Shown: positions 23,235 through 34,462 of the stretch, in pieces
Layout of the letters: each line of letters opens with the position of its first letter
How positions within the stretch are numbered: the stretch's first letter is position 1
DNA from: Paracyclopina nana
Lineage: Eukaryota; Arthropoda; Copepoda; Cyclopoida; Cyclopettidae
DNA length: 64,000 nucleotides
Assembly (NCBI GenBank): GCA_019096065.1
Contig: JAGUCH010000002.1
Location: 10,118,501 to 10,182,500, forward strand
Direction: 5' to 3'
Program-made: the position numbers and the translations under genes
The notes under the pieces: model-generated
The model's database searches: none
Told to the model about the DNA's origin: nothing
What the model saw: only the letters and a program-made list of their open reading frames with translations

Positions 23235-25740
23235 ATGTTCAGGCACCTATGCCACAGGGGCGACCAGCGGGGAGCCAGCGCTCATGACCAAGACGGGGAG
23301 GATGGACACCTCAGCGACATTGAACCCTCTTCCTCCTCGGAAGAAGGAGAAGAAGAAGGGGACGAGGACCAGACTGTCAGCTCTCAGGACTCTGACGCAT
23401 CCGAAACAGGTGATTATTGCACTATTCTTACATTGGTTGCTGCAGCAACATGATCAAGTGCTTGCCACAGGGGCGGAAGAACCCTCCTCCATCAGGGTCG
23501 AGGCCCCCGAGCCCGGGGCTGGCATTGTCGGCCTCCTCAAGAGGGAGTTCGGCCCCAAGGGCAACCTGTTCACGGTGACGTCCCAAGACTACATCAACGA
23601 GAGAAGGAAAAAGAGGCTCGTGTCGAAGAAGGGCCACGTGCAAGTTGCTCAAGACAAAGTGTCGCATAGAAAGCGGAGATATATGACTGACTTTTTCAAC
23701 ACAATGCTCGACATCAAGTGGCGCTATGTCCTCTTCATTTTCACCGCCAGCTTCTTCCTCAGTTGGCTCGCCTTTGCCGTGATATGGTGGGTGATCCTGG
23801 CCTACCGTGGCGATTTCGAGCCCGACCATTTGCCCGACAGACAGGAGGACTCCAATTGGCAGCCTTGCGTGCTGGCAATGTACAACTTTGCGTCAGTGTT
23901 CCTCTTCAGCGTGGAGACCCAGCACACGATCGGGTATGGCACCCGCCAGACCACCGAAAAGTGCCCCGAGGCCATTTTCATGCAGAGCCTCCAGTCTGTG
24001 GTTGGTGTCATGATTCAGGTTTACATGACCTCATAGCTTTCTATTACATAACCATTATTAACCATCAATTAATCCGATGCGTAGGCATGCATGGTTGGAA
24101 CCATATTTGCCAAGTTGGCCAGGCCGCAGAAACGGACGGAGACGCTGCAGTTTTCGCACCAGGCTGTGGTGTGCTCAAGAGACGGCGTACTGAACCTGCT
24201 GTTCAGGGTGGCCAACCTGAGGCCCAGCCACCTCATCGAGACTCACGTGAGAGCTTTGGTGATAAGCAAGAAGATCACTGAGGAGGGTGAAGTGATTCCG
24301 TTCCATCAAACAGAGCTCAAAGTATGCAGACTGATATGATACAATTGCCTATACAGTCTGTCCTGTAGATTTCTGTACACTTTGAAATCAAAAGTTTTTG
24401 TTAAAACTTCTGGAAATACTCGACACAATGGATACTGTTGGAAAGCTTGAAACTTAAGCCATCTTTTTTAGTTTTGAGATTTTTAAAAAGTATTAATTCA
24501 AATTTTGATTTAGACCACAAAATTGATAGTTACTCCAAATTCACTCCCATTTTCACTGATTTTTTTTTTATGAAAAGTCACTTTCACAAAAAAATTATTT
24601 ATTCAATTTCTCATGAAATTGGTTAAACATTTGATCTTCATAAACAAAAAATCCCAAAGATGTGATGTTTAAAACACTAATTTTGAAACTTTTTTAGTAG
24701 GCAGTGGCCTTATTGTCTTTTTTTACTGAAAAATATCCTTTCCAATCATCCACCTTTCTGATGAGCGCAGTGCTGCAAGATTTTTTTTCATGAAAAAATG
24801 TCAAAAAAATAGCCAGGATTAGCTTAAGTGAAAATTTGGTCGATAATAGCCGATTTTGGCTAATTTGCTTTTTTGGGAGAAAAATTAAGGGTACCTCAGG
24901 AAAATTAAGTTTTCTCATTTTTTTTCTTTTAATTTCTTTTATCCATTGAAGCAAAAAAAGATGGCAAAAGATTCAAGCTTTCCAATGATATCCATTGTGT
25001 CTAATATTTCCCGAATTTGTAACACAAACTTTTGATTTCAAAGTGTACAGAAATCTACGGGACAGACTGTATAGTACATGTATTTGGTTTAGGTTGGTGT
25101 CGATCTCGAGGGCGACGAAGATTCCATTTTGTTCATCTGGCCGACCACCGTGGTGCACAGGATCGACGAAGAGAGCCCCTTTTACCGGATGTCGGCCAAG
25201 GACTTTTACAGAAAGCACTACGAAATCATTGTTGTGCTCGAGGGCATCGTCGAGCCCACGGGTATGTCTATTCAGGCTCGATCCTCGTATCTAGGAGACG
25301 AGATCCTGTGGGGGTACAGGTTCAAAAATGTGCTCAACTACGCAGATGGCTGCTACAGAATCGACTACTCCTCCTTCAACGAGGTGGAAAAGGTGGAGAC
25401 CCCTACGTGCTCCGCCAAGCACCAAGAAGAGAGCAGGAAGACTCGCTCATTGATTCATCAGCAATCATCAACGAGGTCCAAGCCGGAATCACTCTGCGTC
25501 AACGGGAAACGCATCGGCAACCATATCAGTCTTCCATCCCTGAACCAGCATCAACCACATCAGGTGAAAGTCTTCGACTCCCCAAAGTTGCAGCATGCAT
25601 CCATAATTCAGTCCGTCTCTTTCTCATCTGTATTTCCACCACCAACTCTGAGCCAGTCCAACAACTCGCTCCGAATGCCACAGCTCACACCAAGACTGCC
25701 CCCGATCATGACGACGACACATCAACGGAGAAAAGAATAA
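23235..25740 (+). CDS. inward-rectifier potassium channel (Irk/Kir)
   Basis: This plasma-membrane Kir subunit passes K+ preferentially inward and sets resting potential. Exons 23235-23409, 23471-24018, 24085-24321 and 25093-25740 give 535 residues. The cytoplasmic N-terminus carries an acidic run (SSSSEEGEEEGDED) around residues 30-47, then RLVSKKGHVQVAQ near 107-119. M1 is about 144-170. The pore loop has the selectivity filter TIGYG at 211-215, and M2 runs from about 228 into exon 3. The C-terminal domain is typical: RPQKRTETLQFSHQAVVC, RVANLRPSHLI, TELKVGVDLEGDED and ILWGYRFKNVL. The tail after about residue 430 is long, polar and low-complexity. Intron 3 contains a Tc1/mariner-like MITE (24354-25069). 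AATAAA at about 25816. Orthology to Irk1, 2 or 3 is not resolved. Confidence 0.94.
24354..25069. mobile_element. Tc1/mariner-type MITE in Kir intron 3
   Basis: The element begins CAGTCTGTCC and ends GGACAGACTG-like (GGGACAGACTG), flanked on both sides by TA (24352-24353 and 25070-25071). That is the expected TA target duplication. The inverted arms extend about 110-130 bases, including ACACTTTGAAATCAAAAGTT on the left and its inverse on the right. The 716-bp element has no transposase frame. It is entirely intronic, so the channel frame is unaffected. Confidence 0.82.
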
Positions 25741-26658
25741 GGACGCTCACTCTTGACTCTTTTTGTACAACTATAACGACCCTTACACATTTTTAAGATA
25801 CTTGTCTTTGCCAAATAAATTTGCTGTCTGATGCAATAAAAGGCCAAAAGCTTCAGGTGATGATCTCAGATAAGGACAAACGGGAATTCTCGGCCTTTGT
25901 CATTGCATTGCATAGCTCCTCTGAAAATCTGCAGATATTTAAGACGTCTTCTTAAAATCTCGAACTAGCAGTTGATTCGAAGCAGAGGCTGATATATTAC
26001 ACAATTCTGAAACTATTTTGCATGCCCAGCTAATTTCAAAAAGAAGTACTAAAAGTTTTTGCTGCAAGAATGCAAACAAAGCCATGCTACACCTAGGATC
26101 TTGTTGCTGAGCTACTTTCATTTAAAAGTAATTCCCAATTAACATGCTTGGGCAAACGCAAAAACTGAAGTAAAAATGTCAAGCCTCCTAAAACAACTTC
26201 GCCGCCCAGCCACCTCGATATTGACATTTAGACAAGGAGCAAAGGGTGCTTTTTCTTAAAGATTTTATATTTTGCAGTACAAAACTCGGGGGTCGAGCTG
26301 TCACTTGAGCAAAAAAAGCATCTTTGACAGATGCAGTGTTCTTTTGTAATCAGCTAGTAGAGAAGCTGGCTTATAAATATTAAGCCACCTTGAACATTCA
26401 AGCCCAATTCAACTCTCTCGTGGCAACAACTACTACAATATGCCCATGAAAAAGAGCGACAGTAGCCTCGAGAAAGCAGGTCACAGTAGACTTATCCATT
26501 ATCTTATTTCACTAAGGCGGAGAATGTTTAAAGGGCAAAAAGTAGTAGTCACCGATCTCATTAGCATTTGAAGGGAAAGAAGTTTACTTAGAAAGTTTCG
26601 AGGAGGATGCTCAACTTGCAACGCCTTTATTATCTTTTTTGCCTATCAATGAACGGGA
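25741..26658. other. convergent 3' interval between Kir and TMEM209
   Basis: The two genes converge here. The Kir AATAAA is near 25816. No coding frame or repeat with clear boundaries is recognised in the remaining 800 bases. Confidence 0.45.
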
Positions 26659-28473
26659 TCAGCTTTTTTCGTTTTCGATTACCCAAAGAACATTAATGCC
26701 CGAGGGGCCCAAGTTGATGCGACCAAGCATGCCAGACTCCTTAGTTTTCACATGATGCAGAAAGAACAAGAGCGTATGGAAGAGATTATTCCTGCCCGGG
26801 CTGATTTCAAGCTTTTCTTTGGCGTCCACCTGAAGGAAGAAATGAGGAGGTCTTTGGCAAGTCTGCAGTATCACTATGCTCCTCTGCGTCGATGTTGTGG
26901 CAATTTGATGCTCATGTGCGTTGAGAAGCTTGCTGAGGTGTCTTTCGCGGTTAGTCGGCAAGTTAGTAGCAGCCTTTGGCAAAATGTCGGGGTGGCTCGC
27001 CAACGCGTCCTTGGACGAAGCTTCCGATAATTTGACATAGTAGATGCCAGTGAAGGGCTTGTCTTCGACAAAATGGCTTGAGCCGATTCCGCTGTGGGGC
27101 GAGGACAAGTTTCGGTAGTAGGCTGGCATGCGCGTGTCCATGTAGGCCGCAAAGCAGCCCATGACGATTTCCGCATCGGTAGGCAACTTGTCACTCCATT
27201 CATTGCCTTGGTAGCGGCCTCCACCGTTCCATTTGAACTCGCTGAGGGCACCACCAACCGCTAGGTCCTTCAGCCGCTGCACCAGATACTCCTGGTGAAT
27301 TGAAATGCTCAGAAAATTGAGCAAGTTATTGAACTCTGGCAGACTGCCGTGAACTGAAGCGCACTTTTTGAGCCGTTCAATCCCAACGGAGCCGACCAAT
27401 GAGTCGCCGAGGCCGGATTGCCTCAAGTTTTTGTTAGATGTTTCGATTTGCGAGACCACTCTCTCGAGAATAGTCTGAGAGATCCAGATGCGTATGTTTT
27501 GGTTCCAAAACACCAAGTCAAGTGGGTTAATGCCGAGCTTTCTGCAGAGCGTTTCCGATTTAGCGTCCGATCCGGTGAGGGTGGACCTATTGCTGGCGAT
27601 GCTGGTGCTCCCCACCAACCCTCGAGCTGCGTCTGGTGATGAAGGTGTGGACAGCTGGTAGGACACTTTACGCAGAATAGCGCTGTGATCTTGAATTCTC
27701 GTTTTGGTGCGTTGGTGATCGCTCGCAGAAGTGTTCCAAAAGCTGCTTGAGTCTGAAGTGTTGCCCAGGCTAAAACTGGAGCTCATTGCCAAGGCTTTCT
27801 CCTTGATCTCGTAATCTTTAAGGTATTCAGCGAGTGACCTCTCATCCGTGAATGCTCCGGCGGTGGACAACTTTGGTCTCGTGTCTCGCACCTTATTGTC
27901 AGCGGTCGTTGGCGAGGAGGGCATTGTCGGTGATCCGGGTTGGAAGAGCCAGGAGGACGAGTTGAGCGAGTACTGGGGATCGAAATCGTTCATCGAAGCT
28001 GAATGAGGGGCAATGAAGCTGCCGTTGAGCGGTTGCGAAAATCCGTAGGGATGCTCGTCCTTTTGGGCTTCAGTGGTCTTTTTGGAGGCCATGGCAAAGC
28101 CAAAATCGTCATCCTTGATGCCGAAAAGTTTTCGTTGAAGTGGGCTCAGCGGCATGTTGTGACCTGAGGCCGGGGAGACGCCGAGCGGGAAAAAATGATG
28201 GAACAAGTCGACAATGGCGTTGGTCATGAACACCACGAACATGAAGGTCTCGAGGCGAGAGAGGAAGAGCCTCCAAAAGGAGTGCTGGTCGGTCAGAAAG
28301 TGGCAGACGTGAGCTTCGAATATAACTAGAATGGCGGCGGCCAAGTTGGCGAGGCCCCACTTCCACTTGGCCTGGGAGACGACGAGCTGGCGCTTGCGGG
28401 CCATAACGGCCTCCACGAGGGGTGAGGAGGTAGACATCGGGGACGCAAAGGGAGAGGCGGCGCCGACGGGCAT
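26659..28473 (-). CDS. TMEM209: TMEM209 family nuclear-envelope membrane protein
   Basis: This is a 604-residue single-exon frame of the TMEM209 family; the human protein localises to the nuclear envelope and has been linked to nucleoporins. Two hydrophobic segments lie at about residues 40-60 and 75-98 (KWGLANLAAAILVIFE and LETFMFVVFMTNAIVDLF), followed by LSPLQRKLFGI. A long serine-rich middle leads to the conserved C-terminal domain from about 330: GINPLDLVFWNQNIRIWISQ, GGRYQGNEWSDKLPTDAEIV, FTGIYYVKL, and finally LFHTLLFFLHHVK and LGPSGINVLWVIE. The start is ATG 28473; the open frame extends upstream only from a non-ATG codon. It lies 211 bases downstream of the zinc-finger gene on the same strand, with an acceptor-like TGTTCTCAG between. 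Confidence 0.93.
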   Translation of the reverse strand: MPVGAASPFASPMSTSSPLVEAVMARKRQLVVSQAKWKWGLANLAAAILVIFEAHVCHFLTDQHSFWRLFLSRLETFMFVVFMTNAIVDLFHHFFPLGVSPASGHNMPLSPLQRKLFGIKDDDFGFAMASKKTTEAQKDEHPYGFSQPLNGSFIAPHSASMNDFDPQYSLNSSSWLFQPGSPTMPSSPTTADNKVRDTRPKLSTAGAFTDERSLAEYLKDYEIKEKALAMSSSFSLGNTSDSSSFWNTSASDHQRTKTRIQDHSAILRKVSYQLSTPSSPDAARGLVGSTSIASNRSTLTGSDAKSETLCRKLGINPLDLVFWNQNIRIWISQTILERVVSQIETSNKNLRQSGLGDSLVGSVGIERLKKCASVHGSLPEFNNLLNFLSISIHQEYLVQRLKDLAVGGALSEFKWNGGGRYQGNEWSDKLPTDAEIVMGCFAAYMDTRMPAYYRNLSSPHSGIGSSHFVEDKPFTGIYYVKLSEASSKDALASHPDILPKAATNLPTNRERHLSKLLNAHEHQIATTSTQRSIVILQTCQRPPHFFLQVDAKEKLEISPGRNNLFHTLLFFLHHVKTKESGMLGRINLGPSGINVLWVIENEKS

Positions 28474-28684
28474 TTTTCTCGCCAAATTCAAAAATCAAAA
28501 CAAAACTGAGAACAGAGCTACCAGACAGAGACTGGTATAAAGAGGCCGAATATTATTGACTTTTTCGATGCACGTCCGGTGACACTGATCTATCTGAAGC
28601 GGCAGGATATGGAAGGCCCTGATGCATATGTTGGTCCAACCAGATCTGATGCGACGAAGGCGGGTAAACTGAAAGGACATTCCA

Positions 28685-30099
<1,415 letters not shown>

Positions 30100-30230
30100 A
30101 TTCTTCAGAGAAAAAAATTCCCTGGTTAATTTGTTTCCAACTATTGTTGTTACCGGCATAGAAATAAACTGAGAACTACTTGGAAATTGAAACCTAACCA
30201 GGGAGTTTTGGTTACCGGTAGAGAAATCCC
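30100..30230. repeat. palindromic repeat containing copy B of the dispersed 65-bp repeat
   Basis: CCCTGGTTAATTTGTTTCCAA near 30120 is repeated inverted as TTGGAAATTGAAACCTAACC at about 30178. The right half (30168-30226) matches the sequence at 9398-9464. This looks like a short MITE. Confidence 0.55.
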
Positions 30231-30456
30231 AATGATACATAGTGCCATGATTGTGATACAAATCTTAATGATACACTAAGCCATGGTTAGTTCAACTAGC
30301 CATGGTACACTGAGATACAAATTCCAATGAACCACCTAACCATAGTACATTGTGAAACCAATCCCATTGATACTTTGATTGTGCCATGGTACACTGTGAT
30401 ACAAATTCCAATGATACACCAAGCCATGGTACATTGTGAAACCAATCCCAATGTTA
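30226..30456. repeat. degenerate tandem repeat around ATGATACACCAAGCCATGGT
   Basis: Units of about 30-35 bases containing CCAATGATACA and CCATGGTACA-type segments repeat about seven times with alternating variants. No function is seen. Confidence 0.65.
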
Positions 30457-30698
30457 CAAAGTGGTAGACAAAGAAATTGCAATATCAGTATCATGTGCGT
30501 TAAATTTTCTTTTACATTTTTCGTGGAGCTGGACACATGCACGTAGCCTTTATTTCGTCCTCCGCTAGGGAGCGCTAGTACAAAAAAATAGCGCTAAATT
30601 CAAAATCAAGAACTAGATAAACCAGCGTGAGAGTGAGCGCTCATCCTAGCTCACATCACATGCCTGAAAGTGTAACCAGCCTTTTATCCAATTATTGT

Positions 30699-31040
30699 TA
30701 GAGGTGTATCCGGCTCAGGCCCGAGTCCGTAAGCCTCAGCCCGAAAGCCCATTAGCAATTTCTGGCCAGAGTTGAATAAGACCTTAGCCCGAGCCCAACT
30801 CGGGCCGATATTCAGAAAGCCCGAAGTCATCTTCAATGACCCGCAGTGGCCCGAATGACATTTTTTTTTAAATACAAAAACTTGCCTAAAATCAGAAAAA
30901 CAATTGCTCTAGATTGCTCATTCTGAGCTTAAATGGTGAGATTGATTGTTAAGTATTCCTGCATTTGCATAACTTTCAGTCATATCGGTAAATTTCTGAA
31001 CAAAATAGTGGCCCTATTTTCTTGGCCCGATTCACTTCTA
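30699..31040. mobile_element. hAT-like MITE, TAGAGGTGTATC family, copy 1
   Basis: It begins TAGAGGTGTATCCGGCT and ends near CACTTCTA, with flanking 8-mers ATTATTGT and ATTAGTGA (6 of 8 identical). The interior contains repeated GGCCCGA and CGGGCC words. It is a homologue of the element at 31924-32980 but lacks the internal insertion, so it serves as an empty-site comparison. Confidence 0.65.
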
Positions 31041-31232
31041 ATTAGTGATGGAGAGAGTTTCAGCTTGGCTTGAAGCTTGAAACTAAAATCCAGCTTGAGC
31101 TACATAAGCAAAAAGCTTGGGATCACTCGAACCAAATTTTGAAAAGGTTGAAAACCTTGAAGCCCAAAAAAATGCAAAGCTTGAAAAAGCTTGACACCAA
31201 AAAATTTCGAGACTTCAATTGCTTGGGATCGA

Positions 31233-31859
31233 CACAGTGGGGACATCCCGTTGCAAAAAGTGGCGTTCGGAAATCTCGCGAAATGGCAGCATCATTCAAA
31301 CTCTCTCAAAACACGGCAGTTTAAAATTGGAAATTTCGAGGCCGAAAACAATTCAATCATGATTGTGGCATCAAAATTAATTGTTGGTTACATTACAAAT
31401 TATGATAACTATTAACGGAAATTTGCGATTCGCTCAAATGTTCCGCGAAAAGGGGATCCTGAAGTTAAGCTATTTTTGATCATTTTCAAATATTAATTTG
31501 CTCGTTAGCCCTCAAAAGTTCTCAACAATTTTTGCATGAAACAATCAGTTCATTACCTGAAATCATTATGACAAAGTTTTATTTGCGCATTTTGGCGCCA
31601 TTTTGAGATATCACAGTTTTCCCTGAGCCCATTTTGCCGACTTCAGCAGCCCTTTTTCAATTTTCAAAACAATAACAAACTCAGTAATAGCTGACAAAAC
31701 CGTTTTCAATGCACTTTTCTATGAAAAATCATCAATTCAAGCCCAAAAATTTGAAAACTAGGCCTTAAATCTCTGTTTGAAAGGCCTACGGCATTAAGTA
31801 CTAGAATATTTCACTTTGCCGCCAAACGCCACTTTTCGCATAGAGATGACCCCACTGTG
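31233..31859 (+). mobile_element. CACAGTGGGG MITE, copy 1
   Basis: This 627-bp element has termini CACAGTGGGGACATC and GATGACCCCACTGTG. A near-identical copy lies in opposite orientation at 32137-32764. No transposase frame is present. The flanks share GGATCG on both sides, offset by a base, a possible target duplication. Confidence 0.82.
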
Positions 31860-31923
31860 GGATCGCTGGAATTCATTTCAAAAAGCTTGATGATAGATCA
31901 AGCTGAGATATTCCGGCTCATTC

Positions 31924-32980
31924 TAGAGGTGTATCGGGCTCAGGCCCGAGCCCGAAAGCCCGATACCAATTTCTGCCCCGAGTTAAATAAGACCCCAGCC
32001 CAAGCCCGACTCGGGCCGATTTTCAGAAAGCCCGAAAAAGCCATAAGTCATTTTCAAAAAGCCAGAAGTGGCCCGAATGACATTTTTTTAAATTCAAAAA
32101 CTTGTTCAAAATCAGAAAAACAGTTGCTCTAGATTGCACAGTGGGGTCATCTCTATGCGAAAAGTGGCGTTTGGCGGCAAAGTGAAATATTCTAGTACTT
32201 AATGCCGTAGGCCTTTCAAACAGAGATTTAAGGCCTAGTTTTCAAATTTTTGGGCTTGAATTGATGATTTTTCATAGAAAAGTGCATTGAAAACGGTTTT
32301 GTCAGCTATTACTGAGTTTGTTATTGTTTTGAATATTCAAAAAGGGCTGCTGAAGTCGGCAAAATGGGCTCAGTGAAAACTGTGATATCTCAAAATGGCG
32401 CCAAAATGCGCAAATAAAACTTTGTCATAATGATTTCAGGTATTCAACTGAATGTTTTATGCAAAAATTATTGAGGAATTTTGAGGACTAACGAGCAAAT
32501 TAATATTTGAAAATGATTTAAAAAAGCTTAACTTCAGGGTCCCCCTTTTGCGGAAAAAATTGAGCGAATCGCAAATTTCCATAAACAGTTATCGTAGTAT
32601 GTAATGTAACCAAAATTTAATTTTAATGCCACAATCATGATCCTATTACTTTCGGCCTCGAAATTTCCAATTTTTAACTACCGTGTTTTCAGTGAGTTTG
32701 AAAGATGCTGCCATTTCGCGAGATTTCCGAACGCCACTTTTTGCAACGGGATGTCCCCACTGTGGATTGTGAGCTTTAAAGTTGAGTTTGATTGTTAAGT
32801 TTCCCTTCATTTGCATAATCTTCAGTAATTGAGGTGATTTTCTTAACAAAAAAGTTATTTTTATTCAGATTTTTCCTGAAAAATTGTAGATTTTGTCTCG
32901 GCCCGAAAAGCCCGTAACATTTATTGACTGGCCTGTAAAAGAAGCCCGACTTACGACTTTACTTAGCCAGATACACCTCT
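31924..32980. mobile_element. hAT-like MITE, TAGAGGTGTATC family, copy 2 (interrupted)
   Basis: The termini are TAGAGGTGTATCGGGCT and AGCCAGATACACCTCTA. The flanking 8-mers GCTCATTC and GCTCATAC differ at one base, the expected hAT target duplication. About 430 bases belong to this element; the rest is the CACAGTGGGG insertion at 32137-32764. Confidence 0.82.
32137..32764 (-). mobile_element. CACAGTGGGG MITE, copy 2, nested in a hAT-like MITE
   Basis: This is the inverted, nearly identical partner of 31233-31859. It sits inside the element at 31924-32980: sequence before it (GCTCTAGATTG) and after it (GATTGTGAGCTT) lines up with an uninterrupted stretch near 30909-30940. GATTG is present on both sides, consistent with a short target duplication. 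Confidence 0.85.
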
Positions 32981-33680
32981 AGCTCATACATCTCATTATT
33001 CTCTTCCTCTGACGAGGATGATGATTTGGATGTAACTAAAAGGATCATCATTGATCCAGTAAAAAAAGCGAAAGGATAAGAGGCGCGAACGCACTCTTGA
33101 GACCAATTAGATACACACCTTGTATTGTTGTCTGAAGCGTGTAACTAAATTTTGGTCTTTCGCATTTAGACGTAGAGTATAGTGATGGGAGGCGATACAC
33201 AAAATAGTTAAAATTACAGCGCATGGGTCTCAATAGCAAGCAAACCAATAAAGAGTCGGCGTAACTTCATTTGTATCCCTAAAAAATAAGACATCATAAG
33301 TTTGGATAAAAAGTTACTTTAGTAATATTAAAAAATTGCGGCTTAAAATGCTGTGCTGTGCAAAATTGGATTGACTACTACGTCAAATTGCTCGAAGCGC
33401 CATCTGTGTTCACTTCATGGTACTATGAAAACCGCTGCCATACGCGATCTTTTTCTCATTTACTCGAGAGCATGAATTTGACTCTTTCTGGAATGTTTTG
33501 CAGCTAACGTAATGAAGTCATCTGGTAACTCTGACCCTCTAATGCAGTACTGCATCATGTGATTAGCTATCGCAGCAGCGAGCGCACAAAGAGCGACCCC
33601 TGCCGCCAAATCAAGGGACAACAGCTCTATTCAGGGCTTTTTCATTTAATCATTTGATTTATTCACGTGATCGAAACGCT
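32981..33680. other. interval between the transposon block and the RAD51-like gene
   Basis: No coding frame is recognised. The 3' end of the RAD51-like transcript lies at the right edge (a TTTATT near 33656-33661 gives a minus-strand AATAAA). Confidence 0.4.
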
Positions 33681-34403
33681 TTAGGCTCTCTTCGGCTGAT
33701 TTGGTAGACCAAAATTCAAGAATGATATGTTGAGTGTCTGGCTTGACCACGGAGTGTCAGCAAATACCGTAATCATGCCATTCGATCTGGGAGAGAGGAA
33801 GATACAGTGTTGCTTTTCTACATTGGCACTAGTCTTCTTCTGCGATGATAACTCCTCCGCGTGGCGTGTGAGAAGACACATGAGATTGTAGGGTTCGAGT
33901 AGTCTGGCAATCTGAGCCAAAAGTTGGTTGACGTGTCTTTCATATGAGAGATGTAGGCTCTCGGTGAGTCTCCTTTCTTGGTAAAATAGAGGGGAAAAGG
34001 GGTCATCCATGACAATCATATTGACTAGGGGAGACTGGGCAAGCAACTCGGGTAATCGAGCAAGTTGCATTTGTAGGGAACTCCAATTGAAAACCCCCAC
34101 AAGGTGGACTCGATCAGCTGCTGATGTAAAAGTACATCTCAAAAGCTGTGGTGTAATGTCTCCACGACAGTTGAAAAAGACCACGTGGCCTGCATCTTGC
34201 GCGAGCTGTCTAGCTAAATTGATAGCCAGCAAAGTTTTTCCACTACTGTGCGGGCCGCAAATTTGGATTATGCCTGATTTGCCGTCCGCAAAAAATTCTT
34301 TAAAAATGCCCAAATTGTGCGTCGAGATGAGGGATCGCGGCCTCATCCTTTCGTAGACAGCAAGGCCGCTCTCCTGGTTGAGGTTGACAGTTGAACGCTC
34401 CAT
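33681..34403 (-). CDS. RAD51-family (RecA-fold) paralog
   Basis: This 240-residue protein is a RecA-fold ATPase resembling RAD51 paralogs of homologous recombination. Walker A is GPHSSGKT (about residues 50-57), followed by LLAINLARQLA, then VVFFNCRGDITPQLL, and a Walker-B-like NMIVMDD near residue 129. FNWSSLQMQLARLPELL matches the RAD51D/XRCC2 layout where the bound strand is read. There is no N-terminal helical domain. I cannot decide between RAD51D, XRCC2 or a SWS1-like protein. The start is ATG 34403, directly preceded by the acceptor TTTCAG; the longer frame upstream would run back through the acceptor. The preceding F-box gene ends only 59 bases upstream, which argues for co-transcription. 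Confidence 0.78.
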   Translation of the reverse strand: MERSTVNLNQESGLAVYERMRPRSLISTHNLGIFKEFFADGKSGIIQICGPHSSGKTLLAINLARQLAQDAGHVVFFNCRGDITPQLLRCTFTSAADRVHLVGVFNWSSLQMQLARLPELLAQSPLVNMIVMDDPFSPLFYQERRLTESLHLSYERHVNQLLAQIARLLEPYNLMCLLTRHAEELSSQKKTSANVEKQHCIFLSPRSNGMITVFADTPWSSQTLNISFLNFGLPNQPKRA

Positions 34404-34462
34404 CTGAAACGAACAAACAAATGACGGATAACAACGCATAATATCAAGCGCATCGAGACAAT
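34404..34462 (-). promoter_or_regulatory. intercistronic region F-box>RAD51-like with splice acceptor at the ATG
   Basis: The F-box stop codon TGA is overlapped by AATAAA. Only 59 bases later the sequence TTCGTTTCAG abuts the next ATG. There is no room for a promoter plus 5' exon, so the acceptor would have to be used by a trans-spliced leader or by read-through splicing. The layout is seen; the mechanism is inferred. Confidence 0.65.
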
